Of a DNA stretch of 64,000 nt, positions 51,501 to 62,988 are shown piece by piece. The first letter of the stretch is position 1. Each line of letters begins with the position of its first letter. Both the position numbers and the translations under genes were made by a program. A model generated the notes under the pieces. It was not told where the DNA came from and ran no database searches. It saw only the letters and a list, made by a program, of their open reading frames with translations. Source of the DNA: Anarhynchus alexandrinus (Eukaryota; Chordata; Aves; Charadriiformes; Charadriidae); NCBI GenBank assembly GCA_008711295.1, contig VUYV01000082.1, positions 2,022,518-2,086,517 of the forward strand, in the 5' to 3' direction.

Positions 51501-52479
51501 CCATGTGCAAAGGTCTTGCAGCTTACAGAGGGATAGATACACAGCTGCTATCTCTTCCAACCAAAGGGTAATTTTCATCAGGCAAACAAATTGTTAATGC
51601 AGTTGGGGATTTTTGACATGGTCCTGTATGTTTACTAAGGAGGTATGAAATCCGGCTTCTGTGCACACAGCAGGCATCAAATGGGTAGGGAGAGCTTCTT
51701 TCCTTTGGGGTCCTAAAATCTTTTAAAGTGCATATAGGACAGAGGCTTCTTTCTCCAGGGTCTCGTCAGGGCCATTCTCCCATGCATTTCCTTTTCCAAA
51801 TGTTGCTGCCTGTTTTTCACAGGCACCCAGACCTTCAGGGAACAGTAATAGGCAAAAGCCTTTCATCTGCCTTTAATTTGGGCAGAAAAAACTATCTATA
51901 TTTGAGGTAGCAGATGCTCTTGTTTCAGTTACTCACTTCACAAAGGAGCTTATCTACTATAAAGCTTATAAAGGCTTTATGGGTATCTCATACATAAAGC
52001 TGCATAATTCCTTGACTTGCTGAGCTATCACAAAGATCTTCATTGCATCAAGAGCATTTCAAAGGGCCAGAGAGAAGAAGTGAAAGACATTGTTCCAAGG
52101 TCCATGGGAGAGCCTCATGGCCACCCCCACTTTCAGCAGTACCATTTTTTTTTCAAAGAGGAGTAGCCCCAGCAGAACTTGGGGTCCTCAACTCCTGAAT
52201 TATCAGGGATGTGATGGTTGGGTCAGGCTCCCAGAGGTTTGGGTTTAGCCCCTGCTCTAAATAAGGCAACATAGGGATGTCAAAAGCAGGTTTCTCCCTT
52301 TACAGATTTCTGTGGTGGATTTTGTCAGGGTGTGACTGAGAGGACAGGGAGAAGTGTCCCTCTGGGAGAAGAGGGTGATCTAAGCTGAACTCCAGGCAAG
52401 GAGTGACAGTACACTCCACCATTCCCCAGGATCTTTCTGGTAAAGGACCACACTCAAGCTCATTATTCCAAAAGATGGC

Positions 52480-52659
52480 TGGCCAGAGTCACGTAAATAG
52501 TAGGTATTGCTTTTCAAGGCTGTGACAGAAACCAACATAGGCCAAACTGCTTGTGTTTAGTTTTCTGGCTGACATACATGGCCTTCATAGCCAAGATCAA
52601 TTTGCTGCCCGCTATTTCTCTCAAGTGTCTTTCTAGCCACTGTTGCTTTGCGTTTCTCC
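52480..52659 (+). repeat. Inverted repeat arm 1, unknown family
   Basis: This arm matches the reverse complement of 53984-54166 over about 180 bases. Shared blocks include GGCCAGAGT, AAGGCTGTGACAGA, TTTAGTTTTCTGGC, CATACATGG and TTTCTCTCAAGTGTCT, in the same order with small gaps. I do not recognise the family. See arm 2. Confidence 0.8.
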
Positions 52660-53983
52660 CTCCCAGGGAGCATCTGTGCTTTTTGCTGTTTTCAACAGTT
52701 AGCATTTTATACAACTTGATCTTATTGTCTTCTCTACGTATACCTTCTCTCTTTAGGCTGCTGATGCAACCATGGTTGATGCTTTTGAACCTGGATTGGT
52801 GTGCATATCTCAGGGTTACTTGTGACTGCAGGCTGGGTTTCAGAAATTAAGTGCTTTGTTGGGGTCCTTGCTGTAAACTGGAGCAGGGCCAAGTGTGTCC
52901 ACTTCACTACGCAGCCATCCATCTCCCTGGAGTTTCATAATAATATCCATCTGTTCTTTAGCTTGCTTACGAGAAAGGATCGTGGGGTTACAGTGGTACC
53001 AATTAGCACATCTTGTTGAGACTGTGTTTAAAAATATTCACTGCCCATCTGTGTGGAGAGAAAAATCCATTTCTGTTAACGAGGTTGTTTTCCTTCTGAC
53101 GCTTGCTGTCTGCAGTACCTAACTTGGGACAATGAGTGTTGGGAGAAGGGGAGAGCTTTACAGCAAGTGGACCAGTGCCTAACTTTGAATGGGACTGGCC
53201 AGAGTCAATGCCAGAAAGTGAGAGGAAAGTTTTGGGTGCAGGAAAGTGGCAGAAGAGCACGAAGCATGGGAACTATTTGCAACATTCCCCCTCCCCACCC
53301 CCAAATCCCACTGGAGACAAAGCCTACAATGGTACGGTGCTATGCTCGGGGTGCACTATCTGACAGCACTCTTGCATCTTGCTGACCAAAGAGGGACCAC
53401 AAAGGGTGGTTTTGCAGAGCACAAGCACTGCACTGACCACAGATTTGGATCTGCTTGTCTTACAGAGGTCCTTAAAGGTCTCACAGCAACAGTGCCAGCC
53501 GTTCCCACAGCCACTGACTCCAACTCCATTGTGCTTGGCGCTGTATCTGTGATCGTCTTTTACTCTCCCTGACAATGGCAGGCAACAGAAAGCAGCAGAG
53601 ATGTGAAAGAATTTGGCTGTCCTCTCGCTTGAGAGCAGCTTTGGTCATCGGGCCAAATTTAAGAAAATGGCTGGCACGGGAGTGCTTGTAAATCCCTACG
53701 TAAGCAGCGAGATTGAGGGGGGTAGCCACCGGAGAGGAGAACAATGAGCAGCTCTCCGCCGTCCCTCTGCCATCCCCAGCAAGGCACCCCCACCAAGAGC
53801 CACTCAACCCATTTTTAAATTTATTCCCTGCCGACTTCCTTCTCAGAGCTGGCGCTTTCCTCCGGCAGCAGTGAAGCACTGCGAAAGGCACTCACTATGT
53901 CTCCCACAACTCCCTCGGACACCTGGGAGGTGGCTTCCTAACCACGTCTGTACGCTGGGTTAGGCCGGCTGCTGGTGCCACGG
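52660..53983. other. Spacer between inverted repeat arms
   Basis: This 1.3-kb spacer shows no transposase, reverse transcriptase or other recognisable protein on either strand. The frames of 75-136 codons overlap on both strands. Confidence 0.5.
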
Positions 53984-54166
53984 CGAGGAGAAATGCAAAG
54001 CAGCCGTGGCTACAGAGACACTTGAGAGAAACAGCAGGCAGCAGATCATGCTCAGCTGTGCAGTCCATGTATGCCGGCCAGAAAACTAAATGTAAGCTTG
54101 GCCTACCTAATGCGTAGGTCTCTGTCACAGCCTCAAAAGGCTCTATATGACTATATAACTCTGGCC
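53984..54166 (-). repeat. Inverted repeat arm 2, unknown family
   Basis: This is the minus-strand partner of 52480-52659, with 1.3 kb between the arms. One frame in each arm gives related peptides (LVFW..YM, LLPA.SLKCL.SH.CFAF). That probably reflects DNA-level similarity rather than a gene. Similarity appears to stop at both arm edges. Confidence 0.8.
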
Positions 54167-57100
54167 TGCTGTCTCAGACTGTCTCTTGGGACACATAGTG
54201 GTCAGTGAGGAAGGTGGATGCTGTCTGTGTGTGGTAGCAAGGTCTGACAGTTTCAATAAAGCTGAGGGACATCTCCATCACCACATGCAGAGGGAGGTGA
54301 TATTCCAGGACCTCTCTGCACTGCAGCTGTGGGACAGTTAGGGAATGCAAAGCCTTTAGCTTAAGCAAGAGTTAAAAACTGTGCTGTATCATATTTCTTG
54401 GCTATTTATGACTTTGTGTGATCTCAGTGGACTCAGGACTGACACACTGCAATCTTAGGTCTGCTTAGCTTCCTTCAGCAATAACCAGAGGTGAGGTGAC
54501 AGTACCTGACATTTCATTCTTATGGCTACCCGCAATTTTCCTCTCAGTGTCATAACCTGGGGCTGATCGAAAAGGTAACCTGAAGGGAGTTTACAGACGC
54601 AAACCACCAAATGTGAGGACCTTTCAGTGCAGGCTGGCTTGTGTGCAAGGGTTAGCTCACCCAGGTGCTGGTGAACAGACCATAACCTTCTTCCTAATTG
54701 TGAGCCCAGCGAGTCTGGGCTTGCTCTGGGCAGGCTCTAGCAGAAGAAGTGTTCCCCTCTGGCACAAGGTGTGACCATCCCTCACTCCCTCCCTCCCTCC
54801 CTTCCCTTTGCAGATCTATTTTCATGAGTCCTGTGGGCCACACACAGGACAGCTGTGAGACAGGAGATGAGGCAAGGGACTGGAAGAGCTGTTAAAGGAC
54901 ATTCAAGGCAGCTTATGTACCTGTTCCCTTTCCACAAGTACATCCACCTTCAGAATAGCTGGGATGAGCTTGCCAACTCCCTCTGTCACCTTCCCCTGCT
55001 CCCTCCTGTCCAGAGGATGAGAAATGCCTGGAAGTGCCCCAAAAGAATATGTATGTGTTCGCTTTCTCCAGCAACCCATATAACAAATGCCCTGAAGCTC
55101 AGTGTGTGGAGTGCTGGAAAACTGCACCCTGGCTAGGGATGATTTCTGTAAAAAAAAAAAGCTGTCCAGCCACAGAGCAGGTAGTGAACTGGCTCAGCTT
55201 TGCCCAGCCAAACGCTCCTCACCCCATCTGATGATCCATGCTTAAAGGAGTGTGGCCAGGTTCACTGAGAAACATAGCAGGGCATGTTTGGCAGGCCAAG
55301 GCACTGAGGGATATCAAAACGTTAATATCGGGGCAGCCAAGGCTTTTTGCTTATGTGGCGGCTCTGTAGGAAGTCCTAGCACCTCCAGCTAGGTGCTAAT
55401 GGGACACTGAAGGTGTTTGTAGCAATGTCAATACTGCCTTGCCAAGCATTTTGAAGCATGAGTCACCTCTTCCCAAATCATGAGGCTGGCTTGCATGTTA
55501 TTAATATTTATTTTCTGACTGAAAATAGGAATAACCTGCCTTTATTTCCAAACCTTTGAATCTGTAGGGTTAATTCAAGTGATGCTTACCGAATTTCCTC
55601 TGCATGCATCAAAACTTTGGTTTGTTGTCTTTGTGTTGCTTTCCCAGCTTTGAAATAAAAATAAAACTGAGATTTTTTTTTCTCTCATCACACAGATCCA
55701 AATCTGGGAGGACTTGAATCTCATCAGCAGTTAGGATATTTACCGTAAAATCACAAGGATTTGCACTGGTTATTGAGCAGCCATATGCTCGGCTCAGTGC
55801 AGTGCCCTTTTGCACCTCTGACCAAGCTGCCTATCTGTCCACTTTAAAGCTCTCCCTGCTGGCAAGAGTTTACATTAGCTCAGATAGAGCAAGGACATCA
55901 GATTTATTCTCTATTTGCCCTTTTCAGTATTCTCAAATAAAATTTGTCTAGCATGATAGATGCAGTTGCTAGTGGTGTCTAAAAAACTCATAACTGAGGA
56001 CGCAATGAGCCAAGATGAAAGCAGATCTCCAATCAACCCCATGAACTGCTATGTGCTGGAAGAGCCTCTTGGAGATTCATTCTGCAAACAAAACCTCTGG
56101 CTTCTCTTCACCTTTCCCCTCTGCTTATAGGGGGAGGACAGAAGAGATGCTTAGCTGTTCACCTGAAAATGCTTATTGCCTAAAACCTCCATGCTTCCTA
56201 TTGGCAATGAGACAAAAAAAAAGCTGTCCTACACCCTCTTCATCTTGTCCTTGGAGCTGCAGGATTGTGTTTCTGTGGTGCAGGCCTGGAGCAGAGGGTT
56301 TTGTAAGGCTGGATGTGCTGCGGCCCACCACGGGCTACAGCATAGCAGTCAGGTGGTCATACAACCTATTTTTAGTAGTGCATTGTGTACCTCAGGCGCG
56401 CTTGGTTGGCTGCTGGTGGTGGGAAAAAACACTGAGCCAGTAACCTTTCTCAGGCCATGCTCTGATGGGTGATGGACAGGATGAAGGGTGCTTTGGAGGC
56501 TCTTGCTGTCGCCTAAAAGCTTGTGAAACCTCCAAAAGGAAATGCAAGGCACGGGGCGGGGGGGCTTTGGGAGAAGCACAAAGCTCTGGCAAATCGCTGA
56601 TTTCTGCTTAACTACCAAGGATGAGAAGCATTGGTTGATGAGCCTTTGCGTGCGAGAGGAGGGAAGTGCCCTTTCACACCTTCCCAACCTGCTCGTGGTT
56701 GCATAAACCTGAAAGCGCAGAGCCTGAGGTTGCTATGCCAACTTGTGTCCCTAATTCCTCCCATCCGTCTCCACGTCTGAACAACACCGTGGGCCTGAAG
56801 GGGCGAAAGCCCACCTGGGAACAATCCACCGGTGGCAAAGGCTTTGCTCCGTTGGTGGAGCAGGCTGAAGGACTCCGGGAGTTGTGTGTATGCGTGGCCC
56901 TGGTGCCACCGACGAGGGACTACACCAGAGTGACTGGTTTGCAGCACTTCTGCTTTGTTATCCCGAGTGCTTTACCTTTGCTGCTGAATTTGGTTTCCAG
57001 TCCTTACTGGCAGCACTGAGCCTGTGCTGTCACTCATCAAAGGAATCGCAAGTGTGGCATGAATCTGTGTGCCTGGTTTCCTTTCTGTAGCATTAAAATA

Positions 57101-58879
57101 GCGTAAAGTGCCTTTCAAAGACACTGAGAAGGAGGAATCGCTATTTCCGGGTGCTTACATAAACTGTCTTCAAGTGCAAAAGTGAAAAACATTGAACTCC
57201 TTATGTTCTTCCCCTTCCCCCTCCCTTAAGAAGGGCACTATATAGAATTATATTGCGTGGTAAAAGGGCCGAATCCTTGAGAGAGAACAAAAATGCATAG
57301 TGGCTTAGGTACGTACCGCATGGAAGAGGTTGACAGATGAAGCAGCTGTGAGTTTTTGCATTCTATCCTAATAAGCAATAATTCCCAGCAACGAACACAT
57401 TCCTATGGTTATCCCCTTCCCTTTCTTTGCTCAACCTACCACATAAATCACAGACCCTTTTCTCTACACTCCAGCACTACCAGGAGTGGGAATCCTGATG
57501 GGTTAGTTTGCCAGTAATTAAATCTGTCCCTTCTGTTCATTTCATAGATGCAGTTGCCCTCTGCTTCGAAGCAAAGTGCAGGTCAGAGCCAATGGGAGCC
57601 TTTAATAGTCTTGTAATCTCATCCGGCGCTGAAGACGCAAAGTTTTCTTGCTAATTGGACTGTTGTGAGATAATCTGCAGAGGAACAAGCTCCTCTGGAC
57701 AGAGGGAGGCTGGGAGCATAGAGTCATAGAGAAGGTAATGGATAAATTTATACTCCTGTACACGTCCTCTGAGCCTTCAGCCAGAACAAACACATAGAAA
57801 ACGCCTCAGGTCTGATTTCCTTTGACTCAGCAGCTTGCTTTGTCATTTACACCGGAGTAAAAACCATTTTGATGGGCTTTCGTGTCAGAATGATAGCTTT
57901 TTACATTGCTAGAACTGGGGTGCCAGGCTAGCACAGCCTGAGCAGAGGAAACAGGCTTGCAGCAAGGAAAAGCTGGTGTTGCCCTACGGCTTCTGCCGGG
58001 CAGGGCATCGGGTGGGGGGCTCAGGGTGGATCACCCCAGCCTTGAAATCTTGCCCCTGAGGAGGCAGGCAGCACCACTGCTGGCCCCATACACACAAGAG
58101 CTGCTTGTCGCTGTCACTGAAAAATCCAAATTTTCCTGATTCCGGATCGTCAGACAGATTTGCAGGCAGAGGAACCAGGCTGGTTCAGGAAAATTCTCTG
58201 ATTTCACATTAACTAAAGGGACCCGTTAGAATTTTGCCTCTGTCAGTAAATACGTGCAAATACAGAAGCTTTAGTCAGAGCTCCCATTTTTTAGTTAAAA
58301 AATAAGATGCTAGTAATTTCTGCTGCAGAGAAAACCCTGACCCTGCAGAACCCTGAGGGCTTCTTTCCTCATATCTAGTTTGTTTTAATCTTTCAGCTTT
58401 TATGTCTGTTTCATGATTTTGAGGACCTGGCGTATATTTGTGGAGAGATTGTAGCAGGCAACACTGTCTTCTAAAAACTGGGCCAGAGCGGTTTTGTGCC
58501 CTGGTTCCTTTTAAGAATCCAGATAATGTTATTGACGTGTCCATCATCTATACTTCCCTGGAAGGTTTTGGTACTCTGCAGCGAGTGTTTGCTATACACA
58601 CATCTCTGTGTGCCGTGTCACCTCCTGGACGTACAGCTGATGCCCAGGACTGGAGACGAGGAGATGAGGACTCTGTTTCCAGTCCTGCGACCCGCAGGCT
58701 GTTATTTGTGTGGCCCTTTGCAGACAGGTACAACTCATTCTGCTGGTGCTCCGAACTGGCCAAAAGCTGTACAGTCTCTCAACAGTGCTGATTAACTAAT
58801 GCGCAACAGCTCATTAGCGATGGCTGCTCAGCTTCCAGTTAGTTTGGAGCATGGGAAGAGAGAGCTTATGTCTGGAGAG
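54167..58879. other. Intergenic, no gene supported
   Basis: This 4.7-kb stretch contains the CT-rich G-quadruplex motif at 54787 and A-rich runs at 55150 and 56215. Frames such as 58438-58791 have no family resemblance. Confidence 0.5.
54787..54806 (-). other. G-quadruplex motif on minus strand, (TCCC)n
   Basis: Five CCC runs on the plus strand, four of them with single-base loops, give a compact G-quadruplex motif on the minus strand. It is also a TCCC microsatellite. Confidence 0.75.
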
Positions 58880-59010
58880 GCTCACCCTGAGTCACCTGGG
58901 ACTAATCGCTTAAAACCTGTGTGCACGTTCAGTTTTTCCATTTGTAAACTGCTAAAATATTTATGTTCCTGCTCCACAGGAGGGACTGAGCCTAACTTCC
59001 TAGATATTTG
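58880..59010 (+). repeat. MIR-like SINE relic
   Basis: GACTAATCGCTTAAAACCTG, TTCAGTTTTTCCATTTGTAAA and a following TCCTGCTCCACAGGAGGG fit the MIR sense-strand pattern 'cttaacc..tcagtttcctcatctgtaaaatgg..cctcatagg'. An ATT microsatellite follows at 59057. Confidence 0.5.
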
Positions 59011-59056
59011 CAGAATGTGTGGAGACATTAGCAAAAAAGTTACACTAAGAGTACAT

Positions 59057-59079
59057 AGTATTACTATTATTATTATTAT
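59057..59079 (+). repeat. (ATT)n microsatellite
   Basis: About six ATT units with one interruption (ATTACTATTATTATTATTAT). Confidence 0.85.
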
Positions 59080-59428
59080 AATGGATTTCACTTTGGATCT
59101 TGAGTACATGATTGCAGTCCTCTGAGAGGGGAAAACAGAACAAGAACAAAAAGAAATATAAAAGAACAATCTGTCATTCTCACCTGATCTTCCCTCTGGA
59201 ATGATTCTCATTCACTGGTTTCCTTTGATTATAAATAAAGGTGTATAATATCTCTCAAATCAAAGGAATGAAGCATTTTTTTCAGCCCCCCAAACTTCCT
59301 TATTTTCTTAATGAAAGGAACAGTAAAGAAGGAATAAGTGCTGTAATTGCCCAGGTTTTAGCATAGGAGTGGTCCTTTAGATAGAGGAGAGCACAGAAAC
59401 AATTAACCCAGTATGAGAACACAGTGCC

Positions 59429-59626
59429 CTAATTCACACTGATCATCACCATGTTGCTGTTGTTCTTCTTGTAAACAACCGCAGTGAAACCAAGTGCCAA
59501 ATAAAAGCTGCACAGAATCATGCAGATGTAGAGCCAGAGCCACCATGAAGCTTCAGGGTGGCAACCCAAGAAGATCACTTCGTAGTAGACAGCTCCGATG
59601 CTCAGGATCTGGCTCCAGGAAGACAA
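59429..59626 (-). other. Candidate terminal exon of a membrane protein, unconfirmed
   Basis: A minus-strand open frame of about 65 codons ends at a TAG (59429-59431). The first half reads ILSIGAVYYEVIFLGCHPE. It then has a strong membrane segment (WWLWLYICMILC, then SFYLALGF) followed by the basic turn VYKKNNS and a short tail ending SVN. Third codon positions are often C or G, unlike nearby chance frames. A possible acceptor (ccag) lies just before the ATC of ILSIG. I do not recognise the protein. Just upstream, in another frame (about 59684-59597), a second hydrophobic stretch (IAQMIPLVVFLE) is open, which could mean a frameshifted relic. It may also be chance. Confidence 0.25.
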
Positions 59627-59789
59627 CCAAGGGAATCATCTGAGCGATGAGCTCAAGGTTGTGCAGTCCACCCACACGGCTTCAGGGAGCGGCAGTGGAT
59701 TTAGAGAAGCGTGTCTCCCAGGCATAAGCAGACAATGGTGTTGGCAGAGTTGTGCTAGAAAGAAGTACCTGTAAAGATCATCAGGTTTT

Positions 59790-59840
59790 ACAGGTGAATT
59801 TCCCCATTTTATGGAGGCACAGATGGAAAGTGTTGGTGGA
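59790..59840 (-). repeat. Possible MIR-like fragment
   Basis: TTTCCCCATTTTATGGAGGC followed by ACAGATGGAAAG resembles the MIR antisense core 'ccccattttacagatgaggaaactgaggc' with rearranged order. The match is weak. Confidence 0.25.
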
Positions 59841-61170
59841 GTATGAATGAATGTGAGAAACCAGATCCTTAGAGAAGCAATATCTTGCACTTGACAGCTT
59901 GCAAGGCAAGGAGGGCTTCTGAATGGGAGTGTTTACACGGAGCCAGCTGATCCCATATATGGTGGCCAGATCCAGGCTTGTAACTGCTACTTCTTAATGG
60001 AGACCAAAATATAATAGCTGATCACAGGCAGCATCTTGCGTTCTGCAGAGCGCTCTGGCTTGTCAGTCTCTGTTTCATGAATTTTTCATGTATCTCCTCT
60101 TATTCCTATGCCATTAGTTTTGTCTTTGTTTTCAGCTGTATCTAATGAGTCCTCATTGTGCTTTTGATCAGAGATTTTTCTGCGAAGACTTACCGGGCTC
60201 TCCTCCCCAGTCCTCTTCATCTTCTCCCATGTCCTCCCTCCCCTCTGCTCTCCTTAGTCGTTCATATTCCCATCGCAGGTAAAAATCTTCCAGAGACAAT
60301 CATCAGCCCTGGTAAGAGGGTCAGAACAGACAGTAAAAGAGGGCAAGTAAGGGCTTATCTTGGGGAGCCCAATAACAGCAGTGGGGACACAGCTACGGAG
60401 CTGGTCCAAAAGGGATCATTTCCCTCTCTCTCTTTTGGAAGCGCTGGGAAGGCATCATCCAGAAGAGAGCTCTGGGGGGCCTTTTGAATAAACCCCTTCC
60501 TACCAGCACCATTCAGCAGGAGAGACGCGCGTTGGCTCCTTCCCAGATGTGCAGTTGTCTGCCTGGACACGGGGCCCGGGAGCAGCTAAAGAAACGGGAT
60601 GCTGACCTGAGACCGAAAGTCATGATGTATACCTGCGCCCACTCCTTCCTGAAAGGCTGACACAGCACTCTGCATTCACTGTCAGGTGAGCCCACGACTT
60701 GTCCTTCCGCTCCGGCAGGATCACAGGCTACACGGATGGATGTGATGGGGGTCGCTTTTCCTCCCTCAGGGCCTGGGACTAAACCAATCCCCCGTGGTAT
60801 CTGCTGAGGGTAAAGAAATTAGTTGTACACTTTGGGGTATTTTCCTCGTGTTCTACCGTGAAGCTCTTTTGAATAATGGGGGTTATTTTTAAGCTTTAAT
60901 TTTACTTCTTAGTAATTTTTCAAAGACGGGGAAAGTTTTAAAAAGTTTCAACAGTGGAATGAAAATGAAAGGGTGCATGCGGGTCTGGTGAGGAAATCTG
61001 GACAAGCTGCGTCAGCGGCAAAAGGAAAGGAGGGGCAGTAGAAATGCAGCCTTTTCTCAAAAATATTTCATTAAAATGCAATTAAAAAAATGATTCACAG
61101 CAAATGCAGCAAATAAGAGGTGACTTAGATGTTTTTCACAGCAAAGCAATGCTTTTCCATTTTGCAGGGA

Positions 61171-61265
61171 TCTCAGTAAATATTATTAACCCATTTTCCA
61201 CCCGGGGACACTGAGAAATTATAGTTATGCACAAATTCGGTGACAGGACCAGGAATATAAGTCAG
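61171..61265 (-). repeat. MIR-like SINE relic
   Basis: Antisense MIR pattern: AATATTATTAACCCATTTTC, then GGGGACACTGAGAAATTATA, then GGTGACAGGACCAGGAATAT. The order matches 'attattatccccattttacagatgaggaaactgagg ... gtcacacagc ... gggat'. Confidence 0.5.
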
Positions 61266-61563
61266 ACCACCATTTTCTCAAATGTATGCCTTCTCCAGCT
61301 GTATTCTCTGTATTCAGTGCTACTGTTCTCCCTTGTAACTGAGGATCACTGCTTATTTTCCCAGTCACTGTAACACCCCTGGAGAGCCCTTCATTGAGTT
61401 TAAATGCCCGGGGAGTACAGGTAATGCAGGGGCAGTAATACTTGTGGCTGCTCACCTACTTGCCGTTTAGAATATGGTTTGGTACCTGCAGTTTACCGGC
61501 TCCTGAACACTGGCTTTTCAGGATTGCTTGAAGGGAGGGCAACCAAGCCAGAGAAATTAATGT

Positions 61564-61578
61564 GGGAGGGAGGGAGGG
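61564..61578 (+). other. G-quadruplex motif, (GGGA)n
   Basis: Four GGG runs with single-base A loops, a compact G-quadruplex motif. A further GGGGG lies 12 bases downstream. Confidence 0.75.
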
Positions 61579-61589
61579 AAGGTGAGGGG

Positions 61590-62840
61590 GTGGAAAAATG
61601 AGCCTGCTTTACTGAATAATGAGGGAAGTGAAAATGAATGGGAAAAGAGAGAGAAAAGCTGGTTTAAATATTTAATCTCTGTTGCATTTGCTTTTGAAGA
61701 GGAGACAAAAGCCTTGGAACATCTTTTGTCTTGAACTAATTCTGACCAGAGCTGAACAGCGTATGATTGTCACTTCTGTCATTTGCCTTAAGGTGGAGAG
61801 AAACAGATTGGTCCTGCTGCATCAGCCCATCACATCAGTCTCCGTCTCCAGCTGCGGACAGTACCTGAAGCTGCAGAAGGTATAAATCACTCGTGACAGT
61901 GATGCTTCTGCCCCACAAGCCCATGCTGACCAAGATCCTGATGCCCGGGTGGTCAGTGTGAGTGCCGCCTGGGAGCTGCACATCTCTTTGGAGAGGAGGA
62001 AGCTCCTCTGATGGGTCTGAGGAGCAGTTGCTCACTTGTGGGTCCCACAATAGAGCAAGTCACTTCACTTCAGGTCTTCACTATCGTTTGGAGAGAGGTG
62101 GTTAGTGCAACACATGACAGCAGTATTTTCCCCTTGTCTCTGTATAACTTTCTACTCAGCCTCTTCCTGCAACGTTTCTCTTCCCCTTCCCTTGACTTGC
62201 CCTCTCACGTCCTCCCTCTCTCCTCACCCACGGTCTAGTTGGTGCCAAAATAAGCACAGCTGTCTTGTCCACTATCCGCAGCTGCACCATCTGTAGCACC
62301 TTCTGCAGATGAGGTAGCTCCATGGATGAGCTGGCATGACCCACACACCAGCCGCAGAGATGACAGCTACATGTGCTGATGAGCCACTGCACCAACGAGG
62401 TCATTTACTTTCAGTTAGTCCTATATAAACCATGTTGTCCAGTTGATATAACTCATCTGCCACATATTCTGTTTCTCCTGTCTCTCACACGGGATGCCCA
62501 GACTTTAGGACTGCACCACAATCCATGGCCAGTTTCACCCAGCAAGGCAGGCACAGCCCTTGTAGCAGTGGTGCTTCTCTGCAGCCACAGCCTGTCATCC
62601 TCTAAGACAGCCCCAGCCAGATAAAAACCTCATTATGGCCTTTCTTTATAGACTGGAGGAGTAGGAGGGGAAAATGCCTCCAGAGAGTAATTCACTGCAA
62701 GCCTGGCTTTTAAATTGGTAAATATCTGTAAGCTCTAAGAAAGTCTGATGGTCTCTGACTAACCAGAGGAAACTGCTGAGACTGGGAACTTTTTCTCTTG
62801 TTTTGGCAGTGGCTTTGTCTCTCTGATCCACTTATTCCCT
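61590..62840. other. Intergenic, nothing recognised
   Basis: Short chance frames only; no repeat or gene is identified. Confidence 0.45.
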
Positions 62841-62988
62841 TTATAACCCTAAAAGCAATGAGGTGCTGTCATCCCTACTTCTCAGATGGGGGCGGATATA
62901 ACGTGACTTCTCCGCCAGGGCCCCTCAGGACATTATTGGAAAAGCAGGGAATTTTGAGCTCTGGTCTCCTGAGCCCTGAGGGAAGGCA
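62841..62988 (-). repeat. MIR-like SINE relic (best preserved of the four)
   Basis: The antisense MIR order is kept over about 145 bases: TTATAACCCTAAAAGCAATG, AGGTGCTGTCATCCCTACTT, CTCAGATGGGG, then AAAGCAGGGAATTTTGAGCT and CTGGTCTCCTGAGCCC. The last part corresponds to the usual 'gcagagccgggatttgaacccaggtctgtctgactcc'. Confidence 0.6.

Larger units (their letters stand above)
31428..52479. other. Intergenic, no gene supported
   Basis: This is a 21-kb gene-poor stretch. It holds small simple repeats, a palindromic homeodomain-like site at 33563, a 14-bp direct repeat at 38153 and a 10-bp triplication at 45473. No splice-bounded frame matches a family I know. No RASD2, myoglobin or other expected syntenic coding exon is recognisable. 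Confidence 0.5.

Noticed and set aside
58438..58795. Two overlapping plus-strand frames of 99-117 codons
   Set aside because: Both frames are open over the same bases and neither resembles a known protein.
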